Origin: Virgibacillus dokdonensis
Lineage (GTDB): Bacteria; Bacillota; Bacilli; Bacillales; Amphibacillaceae
Direction: 5' to 3'
NCBI RefSeq assembly: GCF_900166595.1
Contig: NZ_LT745763.1
Span: 1,090,321 to 1,154,320, forward strand
Length of the DNA stretch: 64,000 bases
The notes below the pieces were generated by a model. It worked only from the letters and a program-made list of their open reading frames with translations. It was not told the DNA's origin and made no database searches. The position numbers and the translations under genes are program-made. Below are positions 46,140 through 55,354 of the stretch, one piece after another; position 1 is the stretch's first letter, and every line of letters begins with the position of its first letter.

Positions 46140-46220
46140 AAAAGTATAAGATTTCTTTGGTTTATAGTATGAAGCAAAACGATGCCGTTTTATTCAGCAG
46201 AGGTGATTGCTAAGTTTTTA
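46140..46220 (+). repeat. dispersed intergenic repeat, copy 10
   Basis: AAAAGTATAAGATTTCTTTG, GTTTATAGTATGAAGCAAAA and CGATGCCGTTTTATT match the family; it lies in the 785-base gene-free stretch 45868-46652 that also contains the mvaB promoter. Confidence 0.6.
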
Positions 46221-46415
46221 TGACAACGTTTTTCGTGTTGAGTTTGCATGCACCGAGTCGCTATTACAACTTCTTGACATAAGCTAATTCCTCTAAAAAC
46301 TTGAAGTAATTTTATCATGAAAAGATATTTCTGAAAAGAAGAAAAATGAACATATGAATTTTTACGAATAGTATACGTTGCGACATGTCTTTAAAAAGTT
46401 ACATCATAAAATGGG

Positions 46416-46467
46416 TTGACGGTACCTAAATTTTTGTAATATACTTTATTCAACAATGTTGAATAAA
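46416..46467 (+). promoter_or_regulatory. sigma-A promoter and palindromic operator of the HMG-CoA lyase gene
   Basis: TTGACG (46416-46421) and TATACT (46440-46445) are 18 nt apart. TTTATTCAAC and GTTGAATAAA (46445-46454, 46458-46467) form a perfect 10-bp palindrome around AAT that covers the -10 end and start site. A repressor bound there would block transcription. Confidence 0.65.
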
Positions 46468-46652
46468 AATAAACATAATCGAATACATGTGAATCTTATA
46501 TTGGAAAATAACAACATCGTCGTAATCTCATATTATGGATTGAAAGCGCATTCTAAATTAGCTTTGTATGTACTTATTAATAAATTTTTAAAGTACACAG
46601 GCATGAACCATTGTTTTGACTACTATTGGAAGATTAAGAGAGGGGGAGAAAA

Positions 46653-47567
46653 GTGAATTATCCTGACTATATTTGGCTTAAAGAAGTAGGACCAAGAGAT
46701 GGGCTACAAAATGAGGAAGCGTTTATTGAGACGGACGATAAGGTTAAATGGATCAATATGTTGTCTGAGTCTGGGATTGATGAGATTGAATATTCTTCAT
46801 TTGTTCATCCAAAATGGATCCCACAGCTGAGGGATGCTCGAGAAGTAGGGAGAAAAATAAAACGAAATAAGAACGTCTTTTATTCCGCGCTTGTGCCAAA
46901 TCTAAAAGGTTTAGAGCATGCATTAGAAGTGGGGATTGATGGAGCATCCATATTTATGTCTGTAAGTGAAACACATAATAAAAAAAATATTAATAAATCT
47001 ATTTCAGAAACGTATCCAGTATTGTATGAAGTAATCAAAGAAGCAAAGCAAGCCAATAAATATGTGACTGGTTATGTGTCAACGGTTTTCGATTGTCCTT
47101 ATGAAGGTAAAGTGGACCCTGAACATGTTATTCGTGTATGTAATCAGCTAATGGAAGATGGTGTAGACGCAATTTCATTAGGAGATACAATTGGAACAGC
47201 AGTCCCTTCACAAGTTGAAGCCCTCTTAGAACGGATGTTGACTGAGTTTAGCTCGGAGCAGTTAATCATGCATTTTCATGATACAAGAGGGATGGCGATA
47301 GCGAATATTTTAACATCTCTACGATATGGAATCACTCGTTTTGATAGTTCTGTAGGAGGGTTAGGTGGTTGTCCATACGCAAGAGGAGCGGCAGGAAATG
47401 TGGCAACAAATGATGTACTTTATTTGTTGCACGGTCTAGGTATAAAAACAGGCATTAAAGAAGATAAAATGCAACAAGCGGCTTTATTTATTCAAGATAA
47501 AATTGGCAAGAAATTACCAAGTAAAACAGTAGCTTCACAAGCAAACGATTATAAAAAGACAGTATAA
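46653..47567 (+). CDS. mvaB: hydroxymethylglutaryl-CoA lyase
   Basis: This enzyme cleaves HMG-CoA to acetoacetate and acetyl-CoA, the final step of leucine degradation. It is 304 aa with a TIM-barrel layout: LKEVGPRDGLQNEEAFIET contains the metal-binding Asp and the start signature, IMHFHDTRGMA carries two metal His, and GGLGGCPYARGAAGNVATNDV the catalytic Cys. A GTG start follows AGGGGGAG at 4-5 nt. A 200-nt leader separates it from the promoter. No other leucine-pathway genes are adjacent. Confidence 0.93.
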   Translation: MNYPDYIWLKEVGPRDGLQNEEAFIETDDKVKWINMLSESGIDEIEYSSFVHPKWIPQLRDAREVGRKIKRNKNVFYSALVPNLKGLEHALEVGIDGASIFMSVSETHNKKNINKSISETYPVLYEVIKEAKQANKYVTGYVSTVFDCPYEGKVDPEHVIRVCNQLMEDGVDAISLGDTIGTAVPSQVEALLERMLTEFSSEQLIMHFHDTRGMAIANILTSLRYGITRFDSSVGGLGGCPYARGAAGNVATNDVLYLLHGLGIKTGIKEDKMQQAALFIQDKIGKKLPSKTVASQANDYKKTV

Positions 47568-47588
47568 AGCTTTTTCTAACGAAACGGT

Positions 47589-48002
47589 ATGATATTACTA
47601 GGAATGATTGTTTTGAAAAACGCTAGAAATCCAAAAAATGTTCATCTACCTGTAGCTCCCTATGTGCATCAAATCGAAATTTCAAACCCAATGAGGTGGT
47701 TAACTATTTCTGAGCAATTAGGTATGGGTGTAGATGGAAATGTTCCAGAAAGTCCATTAGAGCAAATGGAATTGGCGTTTCAAAATATAGATAATAATTT
47801 AGTTGCAGCTAATATGGAAATAAAAGATAATACGAAATTAGTATTTTACCTTAGTTGAAAATATAGATGCAGAAGCTCGAAAAAAGTGATTAGTGATTTT
47901 CTTGGTGATCATTTGCCATGTACTACGATAGTGTATGTAGTAGCTTTATCAGCTCCGCGATTTAAAGTTGAAATAGATGCTTGGGCGTGCAAAGAAGGAT
48001 AA
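47589..48002 (+). pseudogene. frameshifted RidA/YjgF-family gene
   Basis: Reading frames can be joined to give a RidA-like protein of about 135 aa: MRWLTISEQLGMGVDGNVPE and EQMELAFQNIDNNLVAANME in the first frame, then a shift near TACCTTAGTTG (about 47850), and a second shift in the A-rich run near 47885, then DFLGDHLPCTTIVYVVALSA and FKVEIDAWACKEG. Two separate indels make a working protein unlikely. RidA enzymes deaminate reactive enamine/imine intermediates. It lies 21 nt after the mvaB stop and may have been co-transcribed. Confidence 0.8.
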
Positions 48003-48054
48003 CTTTCATATGAAACTAGAAGTTATGAGTTTAATATGAAATATTTCTATGTTT

Positions 48055-48145
48055 TGTTTCACTATAGAAAATACACATTTTAGTATAAGCAAAAACGAAG
48101 GCTATCGTCATAAAGTTTGGCGACTAGGCCTTCGTTTTTCTAATG
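48055..48145 (+). repeat. dispersed intergenic repeat, copy 11, with terminator arms
   Basis: CACTATAGAAAATACACATT, TTTAGTATAAGCAAAAACGA and CATAAAGTTTGGCGACTAGG are family blocks. AAAAACGAAGGC and GGCCTTCGTTTTT pair as a strong terminator, probably ending the mvaB/ridA transcript. Confidence 0.75.
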
Positions 48146-48229
48146 CCATGCCCCGCTGCAATTAGTAAAAAAGTAATTTATTTGGTATTGACCGAATTTG
48201 TTTTATCTTATATGATGTTAATGTACTTC

Positions 48230-48245
48230 GCGCAATCGTTTGCGC
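48230..48245. promoter_or_regulatory. LacI-type operator 1
   Basis: GCGCAATCGTTTGCGC is a near-perfect palindrome with the central CG of LacI/GalR operators, 137 nt before the PTS gene start. Confidence 0.5.
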
Positions 48246-48330
48246 TATATGCTAAAATGTTATTGGATTATTCATTATTTTGTTTCGAATACGTTGTATA
48301 TTTTAGTATATACAGAATATTATATAAAAG

Positions 48331-48343
48331 AAAACGATTGCAC
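48331..48343. promoter_or_regulatory. LacI-type operator 2
   Basis: AAAACGATTGCAC is the reverse complement of the core GCAATCGTTT of operator 1, 38 nt before the PTS gene start. Two such sites suggest repression by a MalR-like protein encoded elsewhere. Confidence 0.45.
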
Positions 48344-48585
48344 ATTATGTTTTTTTATTACGATAGAGAAAGGGAGAAAGCATGAAGAATATAATTTCAT
48401 TTGATTTTTGGCAGAAGTTAGGAAAGGCTTTACTCGTTGTAGTGGCTGTTATGCCTGCAGCTGGAATCATGATTTCTTTAGGAAAAGTTTTAGGCATAAC
48501 TGGGGATATTTCTTTTATCCTTGCAGCTGGACGAGTAATGGAAGATATAGGTTGGGCAATTATAAATAATTTACATATATTATTT

Positions 48586-49986
48586 CACTAGCGTTGCATT
48601 AATTAAATCTGATGATTAAAAATACTAAAAATGTTCAAAAATTAGTGTTCATACAACAAAAAAATCCTTTACAATGGAAGTACAGGTGGTTCCTGTCCAA
48701 ATCCAAAAGTAAAGGATAACTGCATGGACAAGAATACACTAAAATCATCATTTGGTAAATGGGTTTCACCTATAAATACGAAAAAACTATATGAACAAGT
48801 AGAAGAAAATAAACAAGATTACTACACAAAAAAACTGACAACGGAAGCGTATATAAAGTTGCTGTTGCTTGCTCAATTACAAGGATTTGAGAGCTTGGAA
48901 GAGATGAGCGATGCACTAATAGATGGTGAACTTCAGAAAGTATTGGGGTTTGAATCGATTAGCCCATCGCAACCTTCAAGGAAGAACAATGAAATGAATC
49001 CAGCCATCCTTTCCCATTTATTCTTTGATCTTGCATACAAAATCAAAGGTCTCCAATTTAAAAATGGGAAATACATGCCATTAAAAATCATTGATTCTAG
49101 CACGCTTCCATTAAACTTAACGAATCATAAGTGGGCGAAATTCCGTAAAACAAAAGCAGGAGTTAAGCTACATTTACGACTTGTATTTATGGATAAGGGC
49201 ACCGTCTATCCTGAAAAAACTGTGATTACAACAGCCAAAGAACATGACAGAAATCAACTGGAAGTTCTCGTAGATGACAAAGAAGCCATGTATGTGTTTG
49301 ACCGTGGATATGTTGACTATGAACGATTTGACCGAATGACGGATGAAGGCTACTTTTTCGTGTCCAGACTAAAGAAAAACGCCGTCATTCGTGAAGTAGA
49401 ATCATTTTCTGTACCTAAAGATGCTACAGCTTTATCCGACAAGATGGTTTACATCGGTTCGACGCAAAATCGCACAGAGAATGTATTCCGTCTACTTGAA
49501 GTAGTGGATACAAAGGGGAACATTTTGCGATTAATTACTAACCGTTTCGATCTAAATTCCGAAGAGATTAGTGAAATTTACCGTCAACGGTGGGCCATAG
49601 AGCTATTTTTCAAATGGCTCAAACAGCATGTAGAGATCAAACACTTTTATGGTATGAGCGAAACTGCCATTCAAAATCAAATCTTCCTTGCGCTCATTGC
49701 TTACTGTTTACATGTACTTATCCAGTTAGAGATGAGGAGTAAGAAGTCCTTACTCCGAATTAGCCGCTGGTTAAATAAAGTGCTGTGGAAACCTGCGTAC
49801 ATCTGGATCCGCAGATTTGACGATAGATCTATTCCGTAAATACATACACTGTCGTTGTTGCTAACAGTTTAATTGTATAATTTTTCCAAATGGACAGCCC
49901 ACCTTTGCTTAGGTAATGTCTTATTGGCAAAAAATCTTGTGCAAATGATTACTGAATTTTCAAACTAATTTTATGCAACGCTAGTG
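48586..49986 (+). mobile_element. IS4-family insertion sequence, copy 2
   Basis: The element is 1401 bp with ends CACTAGCGTTGCATTAATTA and, on the other strand, CACTAGCGTTGCATAAAATT, flanked by the 9-bp duplication ATATTATTT (48577-48585 and 49987-49995). It lies inside the PTS gene in the same orientation. Since the duplicated bases are still identical and the frame is intact, insertion is likely recent. Confidence 0.95.
48724..49839 (+). CDS. IS4-family transposase (copy 2)
   Basis: This is an intact 371-aa DDE transposase, about 94% identical by eye to copy 1, with the same catalytic segments IDSSTLPL, VFDRGYVDYERF and YRQRWAIELFF. Its own upstream region holds CAATGGAAGTACAGG, shared with copy 1. 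It has no effect of its own on the PTS function other than the disruption. Confidence 0.92.
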   Translation: MDKNTLKSSFGKWVSPINTKKLYEQVEENKQDYYTKKLTTEAYIKLLLLAQLQGFESLEEMSDALIDGELQKVLGFESISPSQPSRKNNEMNPAILSHLFFDLAYKIKGLQFKNGKYMPLKIIDSSTLPLNLTNHKWAKFRKTKAGVKLHLRLVFMDKGTVYPEKTVITTAKEHDRNQLEVLVDDKEAMYVFDRGYVDYERFDRMTDEGYFFVSRLKKNAVIREVESFSVPKDATALSDKMVYIGSTQNRTENVFRLLEVVDTKGNILRLITNRFDLNSEEISEIYRQRWAIELFFKWLKQHVEIKHFYGMSETAIQNQIFLALIAYCLHVLIQLEMRSKKSLLRISRWLNKVLWKPAYIWIRRFDDRSIP

Positions 49987-51422
49987 ATATTATTTGCAGT
50001 TGCTATTGGTGGTGCTTGGGCAAAAGAGAGAGCTGGTGGAGCTTTTGCTGCACTTCTCGCCTTTATTCTAATTAACCGAATTACAGGTTCTGTTTTTGGT
50101 GTAACAAATGACATGTTTACCGATGCAAAAGCTACCGTACGTTCTTTATTTGGAAGCGACCTCATAGTAGCTAATTACTTTACAACCGTATTAGGTGCTC
50201 CAGCGTTAAATATGGGAGTATTTATTGGTATTATTTCCGGGTTTGTGGGGGCGATCATTTATAACAAATACTATAATTACAGCAAGTTACCACAAGCATT
50301 ATCTTTTTTTAATGGGAAAAGATTCGTCCCGTTTGTAGTGATTCTTTGGTCTGTTATCATCGCGCTTGTGATGTCAGTCGTATGGCCTTTTATTCAAGGA
50401 TTAATTAATGACTTCGGAGTGTGGTTAGCGAATTCAAAAGATGCTGCACCATTCTTAGCTCCTTTTACGATGGGAATGCTTGAACGGTTATTGCTTCCGT
50501 TTGGATTACATCATATGTTAACTGTTCCAATTAATTATACGGAATTAGGTGGCACCTATACCGTTTTAACAGGTGCGACAGCAGGTGAAATCGTAGCTGG
50601 GCAAGATCCACTATGGTTAGCTTGGGTATCTGACTTAGTAAATTTAAAAGCTAATGGTGACACAACAGCTTATCATCAATTAATGCAAGATGTAACACCA
50701 GCAAGGTTTAAAATGGGACAAATGATTTTATCCACCGCTGTGTTAATGGGAGCAGCTTTAGCAATGTATCGTAATGTGGATAAAGACAAACGTGTAACAT
50801 ATAAATCGATGTTCTTTTCAGCAGGTATAGCTGTATTTATTACTGGTGTAACAGAGCCACTTGAATTTATGTTTATGTTTGCGGCTCCATTACTTTACTT
50901 TGTTTATGCTATCGTAGCAGGGCTGAGCTTTGCTATTGTTGATTTGATTCATTTACGTTTACATTCGTTTGGGTTAGTTGAGTTTTTTACCAGGTTACCA
51001 ATGGCTTTAAATGCAGGGCTTTTAGGAGATGTTATCAACTTTGTACTCACTTGTATGGTGTTCTTCGTGTTAAGTTACTTTCTGTTTTACTTTTTCATTA
51101 AAAAAATGAATTTAGCAACGCCAGGCCGAGCTGGTAATTATTCAGATGATGAAATGGAAAAAGGCGGAGCTGTTCAAGGAGATGAAGAGGTAGTCGCTAT
51201 TGTAAACATGTTAGGTGGGAAAGAAAACATTGATGAGGTAGATGCATGTATGACCAGATTACGTGTGTCGTTGAAAGATGTAGAACAAGTAGCGCCAGAA
51301 GCAGTTTGGAAAAAAACAGGTGCTATGGGGTTAGTAGTTAGAGGGACAGGTATTCAAGCAATATATGGCCCGAAAGCAGATGTGTTGAAATCGAAAGTGA
51401 TTGATTATCTGGAGGATAGATC

Positions 51423-52211
51423 GTGAGGCTGTTAACGTTAAATTGCCATTCTTGGCTAGAAGATTCGCAACTAGATAAGCTCTCCATTCTAGCAGAAGCA
51501 ATTCATAATCAATCCTATGACGTTATTGCGTTGCAGGAAGTGAATCAAACCATTACTGCAAAAAAAGTGAGCGAGAACTTGAAAGCAGATAACTTTATTC
51601 TATTGCTACAAAATGAATTACAAGCATTAGGGTCAACGTATGAATTCATTTGGGACTATGCACATCTTGCTTATGATCGATTTGAAGAAGGAGTTGCTTT
51701 ATTAACAAAGCATAAGGTAGTAAATAGACAAGCATTCTTTGTGAGTGAAAGTGAAGATACAAGCTATTGGAAGGCTCGAAAAGTGGTTGGCATGACAATA
51801 GATATAAACGGAAAAGAAGTGGACTTTTATTCCTGTCATATGGGCTGGTGGAACGATAATGCAGAGCCTTTTAAAAGGCAAATGGATCGACTAGTCCAGT
51901 CCGTCCCTAAGGATCGGCTCCATTTCTTAGTAGGTGACTTTAATAATGAAGCATCATTAGAAAATGAAGGATATGATTATGTTCAAGATTTAGGTTATTT
52001 TGACACTTATCATTTAGCTAAAGAAAGAGACTTAGGCGTTACAGTTTGTGGTGATATTGCTGGTTGGCAAGATAGTCTTACGAATAAACGGATTGATTAT
52101 ATTTTCTCTTCCGCAAAGGTTGAAGTCATTCGTTCGCAAGTGATTTTTAATGGAATGAATTTGCCCATTATTTCTGACCATTATGGCGTAGATGTCACCA
52201 TCAATATATAA
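51423..52211 (+). CDS. endonuclease/exonuclease/phosphatase-fold protein
   Basis: This is a 262-aa member of the EEP superfamily (DNase I-like fold that includes phosphodiesterases, sphingomyelinases and inositol phosphatases). Metal and catalytic residues appear in RLLTLNCHSW (Asn), DVIALQEVNQT (Glu), YSCHMGWWND (His), LVGDFNNEA (Asp, Asn) and ISDHYGVDVTI (Asp, His). A GTG start overlaps the PTS stop by 4 nt. Its place between a sugar PTS and an alpha-glucosidase is conserved-looking but its substrate is not evident; a phosphosugar or nucleotide is conceivable. Expression may be reduced by the IS insertion. Confidence 0.82.
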   Translation: MRLLTLNCHSWLEDSQLDKLSILAEAIHNQSYDVIALQEVNQTITAKKVSENLKADNFILLLQNELQALGSTYEFIWDYAHLAYDRFEEGVALLTKHKVVNRQAFFVSESEDTSYWKARKVVGMTIDINGKEVDFYSCHMGWWNDNAEPFKRQMDRLVQSVPKDRLHFLVGDFNNEASLENEGYDYVQDLGYFDTYHLAKERDLGVTVCGDIAGWQDSLTNKRIDYIFSSAKVEVIRSQVIFNGMNLPIISDHYGVDVTINI

Positions 52212-52287
52212 AGGGAATTTGCCGAAATAACAAATAATTTTGATTATGAAGTAGAAATATAGAAAAGGTAAGAAGGAGAAGACAGCA

Positions 52288-53955
52288 ATGAGAAGAATTT
52301 GGTGGAAAGAAGCAACTGCTTATCAAGTTTATCCACGTAGCTTTATGGATTCAAATGGGGATGGCATTGGCGATATACCCGGTGTCATTCAAAGGCTCGA
52401 TTATTTAAAGGATTTGGGAATTGATGTCATTTGGCTAAGCCCCGTTTATCAATCACCCAATGATGATAATGGGTATGATATTAGTGATTATCAAGCAATC
52501 ATGCCTGAGTTTGGAACGATGGAAGATTTTGATCAATTAGTAGCTGAAGTTCATCAGCGTGGAATGAAATTGATTATGGACTTAGTAATTAACCATACAT
52601 CTGATGAGCATCCGTGGTTTATTGAATCAAAATCATCAACAGATAATCCATACCGAGATTATTATATTTGGCATGCAGGAAAAAATGGGAAAGAGCCAAA
52701 TAATTGGGCTTCTATTTTTGGTGGATCTGCATGGGAATATGATAAACAAACAAAAGCCTATTATTTACATGTTTTTTCAAAAAAGCAACCTGATTTAAAT
52801 TGGGAAAATCCTACTGTACGTAAAAGTTTATATAATATGGTGAACTGGTGGTTAGATAAAGGCATTGATGGCTTTCGTGTAGATGCTATTTCACATATTA
52901 AAAAAGCGCCTGGTTTTCCTGATCTGCCGAATCCAGATAATAAAAAGTATGTGCCGTCTTTTGCAGGTCACATGAACCAAGCTGGTATTCATACTTTTTT
53001 AGAAGAATTGAAAAAGGAGACCTTTTCCAACTATGATATTATGACTGTCGGTGAAGCAAATGGGGTTACCATCGATGATGCTCACTTATGGGTTGGTGAA
53101 GAGCAAGGTAAATTTAATATGGTGTTTCAATTTGAACATTTGGATTTGTGGGGGAAAAGCGTTACAGGTGGCTTAGATGTGCACGCTTTAAAACAAAAAT
53201 TGACAAAATGGCAAAAGGGATTAGAGGGAAATGGATGGAATGCTTTATTTTTAGAAAATCACGATCAACCTCGCTCTGTATCGACGTGGGGTGATGATGA
53301 AGTTTACTGGGAAGAATCTGCCAAATGTCTTGCCACACTTTACTTTTTAATGCAGGGGACGCCTTTTATATACCAAGGTCAAGAAATTGGTATGACAAAT
53401 GTTCAATTTGATTCTATTGACGATTATAATGATGTATCTATTAAAAATATGTATGCGGAAGAACTGGAAAATGGAAAAAGTCATGAGGAAATCATGGGAA
53501 TTATTTGGAAAAATGGTCGTGATAACTCGAGAACCCCAATGCAATGGAATAATCAAGCCAACGCTGGTTTTACAACGGGGACGCCGTGGTTGAAGATAAA
53601 TCCAAATTATAAACAAATTAATGTGGAACAGCAACAAACAGACGGTAACTCCATCTACCATTATTATCGTAACATGGTTCAGATAAGAAAAGAAAACGAT
53701 GTATTCATCTATGGACGTTATGAGCTTATTTTGGAAGATCATGACCAAATCTATGCATATACGAGAACGTTGGATAATCAACAAATGCTTGTATTAACAA
53801 ATCTATTTGCTGAGAAAACTACCTTTAAATTACCAAAAACGATTACATCTAAAGAAAGGAAACTGCTTTTATCTAATTATAAAGTTGACGCGTCTGGATC
53901 GTTGGAACAGATAACTTTAAAACCGTATGAAGCTAGAGTGTATGAATTAATTTGA
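52288..53955 (+). CDS. malL: oligo-1,6-glucosidase / alpha-glucosidase (GH13)
   Basis: This cytosolic GH13 enzyme hydrolyses alpha-glucosides such as isomaltose, maltose or sucrose. It is 555 aa. The four conserved regions are LVINHTSDEH, GFRVDAISHI (nucleophile Asp), VGEANGVT (acid Glu) and FLENHDQPR. WWKEATAYQVYPRSFMDSNGDG is the usual N-terminus. AAGGAGAAG precedes the ATG. It is 76 nt after the EEP gene in the former maltose operon and probably still made, from whatever read-through or own promoter exists. Confidence 0.93.
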   Translation: MRRIWWKEATAYQVYPRSFMDSNGDGIGDIPGVIQRLDYLKDLGIDVIWLSPVYQSPNDDNGYDISDYQAIMPEFGTMEDFDQLVAEVHQRGMKLIMDLVINHTSDEHPWFIESKSSTDNPYRDYYIWHAGKNGKEPNNWASIFGGSAWEYDKQTKAYYLHVFSKKQPDLNWENPTVRKSLYNMVNWWLDKGIDGFRVDAISHIKKAPGFPDLPNPDNKKYVPSFAGHMNQAGIHTFLEELKKETFSNYDIMTVGEANGVTIDDAHLWVGEEQGKFNMVFQFEHLDLWGKSVTGGLDVHALKQKLTKWQKGLEGNGWNALFLENHDQPRSVSTWGDDEVYWEESAKCLATLYFLMQGTPFIYQGQEIGMTNVQFDSIDDYNDVSIKNMYAEELENGKSHEEIMGIIWKNGRDNSRTPMQWNNQANAGFTTGTPWLKINPNYKQINVEQQQTDGNSIYHYYRNMVQIRKENDVFIYGRYELILEDHDQIYAYTRTLDNQQMLVLTNLFAEKTTFKLPKTITSKERKLLLSNYKVDASGSLEQITLKPYEARVYELI

Positions 53956-54793
53956 GTACGCTAAAAGAAAGTTAAGTGACACCGCACGTAGTTTAGCGGA
54001 TCGCTTAATTTTCTTTTTTTGTACTATAAGACAGCGAAGAGCTTTCGATAAGATGCTGCTTTTTTCAGTTAGGTTCTTGGTTTGAAGAACGTGATAGAAA
54101 AGAGCAGGACAGTAAGCAATAGCGTGGTAGTTGTTAGATTTTCTAGTACAAATAAACGACAGTTGATACTGTTAGGCTAGCGGAGGAAGAGCACAGAGAA
54201 AATGAACAGTCCTTTTCTTCGGGCGACGTTTCGCAGGGTTAGCTTTGCTTGTACTATGGAGAAACGCAGTGGGAAGCCCCTGCCGGGAAAAAAGCGAACT
54301 GCTTTCTTTTGTGGAGGCTGAGCTTGGTTCCTAGTAGTTGTAGTGTTTTTCCGCAGTTGTCACTATCTACATTACGCTTGTGCTTTTTATAAAACAATTG
54401 TTGTATTAACGCCAGTAATAGTGTATATAATAGAGTGAAAAATATAGAGGTTATAATTAGTTGAGAAAAGCTTGACATATACAAATATTTGACGGCAATT
54501 TTCTTCTATTCTATGATTAAATATATTTATGTACCCTTTATTCCAATAGAAAATTTACAAAAAGACTATCGCAAAATTTGAAAGAATGCGGGCTGAACAA
54601 ATCTTATTGGAGATGACAGTACCTACATACCTAGTTTGTTCACAAGTCTTAGGTATTTTAGGGCTTATACATAACCCAAGCTTTTCTAAGACTACGAACA
54701 ATTAGTGGGAGATAAAAGAACATCTTTAATAATGGAAGATCCACTAATAAAGTATGAGAAAAGAAAGGTTATACATGGAAGGAGCGAGCTGCT
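53956..54793. other. intergenic region after the alpha-glucosidase gene
   Basis: A terminator at 53965-54016 (arms GAAAGTTAAGTGA and TCGCTTAATTTTC, then TTTTTTT) ends the malL transcript. Past it lie a degenerate repeat (GTACTATAAGACAGCGAAGA near 54021) and a GC-richer block at 54200-54310. I could not support a gene in these 838 bases. Confidence 0.5.
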
Positions 54794-55354
54794 ATAAATC
54801 TGAATAACATTGGAGCAAAAATAAAGCAAATGCGTTTACGTGCAAGGAAAACGCAACAACAGGTCGCGGATGAATGTGATATATCCAAAAGTTTACTGTC
54901 AAAAATAGAAAACGGACAGACAGCTTCAGCAATTGCTACTTTATCTAAAATAAGTGAAGCGTTAAACGTGCCACTATCATGGCTTTTAGATGACCAAGAA
55001 GATCGTGATCTGGTATTACTCCCTTCTAGTAAACGGCAATTTAAAGTTGGGGACGACAATATGGGGTATTCCTATGAATTGTTGGCGAACCGTTCTCCAT
55101 TCACAGGCGTTGAACCGACAATTGTATATGTTACGCCGAGGGATATGAATGTAAGGGAAGAGTCTTATACCCATTCTCAAGATGAATTCATCTATGTATT
55201 GGAAGGTGCGATTCATTTGCGTTATGAAGGTAGAAAACATTATATGGAACAAGGGGATAGCGCTTATTTTAAAGGGGATAAACCTCATTTATTTATTCCA
55301 GTCAATAATGAACCTGCACGTGTACTAACTATTTTTATTGATAATCAATTGTAA
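54779..55354 (+). CDS. XRE-cupin regulator with a probable ATA start
   Basis: This protein combines an N-terminal HTH (GAKIKQMRLRARKTQQQVAD then SKSLLSKIENGQTASAIATL) with a C-terminal cupin (THSQDEFIYVLEGAIHLRYEG...MEQGDSAYFKGDKPHLF). The first ATG at 54830 would cut off the beginning of the HTH. Reading upstream, INLNNIGAKIKQ fits the family start and begins with ATA at 54794, 9 nt after AAGGAG. So either ATA is used as start or the ATG has mutated. Coding would then be 186 aa from 54794. It may sense a small polyamine- or amino-acid-like ligand. Confidence 0.75.
   Translation, partial: KERAAINLNNIGAKIKQMRLRARKTQQQVADECDISKSLLSKIENGQTASAIATLSKISEALNVPLSWLLDDQEDRDLVLLPSSKRQFKVGDDNMGYSYELLANRSPFTGVEPTIVYVTPRDMNVREESYTHSQDEFIYVLEGAIHLRYEGRKHYMEQGDSAYFKGDKPHLFIPVNNEPARVLTIFIDNQL

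Larger units (their letters stand above)
48382..51426 (+). pseudogene. maltose/glucose-type PTS transporter EIICB, split by an IS4 element
   Basis: The gene runs 48382-48585 (68 codons) and continues at 49996-51426; joining the parts across the 9-bp duplication gives one clean 544-codon frame, NNLHILF-AVAIGGAWAKERAGG. The first part is the N-terminal membrane segment (MPAAGIMISLGKVLG). The rest has EIIC membrane helices, LLPFGLHHMLTVPINYTELGG, and a C-terminal EIIB domain with the phospho-Cys in DACMTRLRV. It resembles MalP/MalT glucose-family permeases and is followed by an alpha-glucosidase, which fits maltose or isomaltose uptake. The right IS end supplies a GTG in frame at 49984 but no ribosome site, so only a truncated product, if any, is made. 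Confidence 0.93.

Noticed and set aside
46456..46656. A 66-residue frame ahead of HMG-CoA lyase
   Set aside because: No ribosome site, and its start lies within the palindromic operator. It is better explained as the untranslated leader.
48143..48385. An 80-residue frame upstream of the PTS gene
   Set aside because: It covers the LacI-type operators and a repeat end and has no ribosome site.
37099..49986. Two IS4 copies in opposite orientation flanking 10 kb, as in a composite transposon
   Set aside because: Each copy has its own intact and different 9-bp target duplication (GTAAAAAAT, ATATTATTT), and the copies differ at many residues. They inserted separately.
54254..54484. A 76-residue minus-strand frame in the gap after malL
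   Set aside because: It is hydrophobic at one end and unremarkable at the other, with no ribosome site or family likeness.
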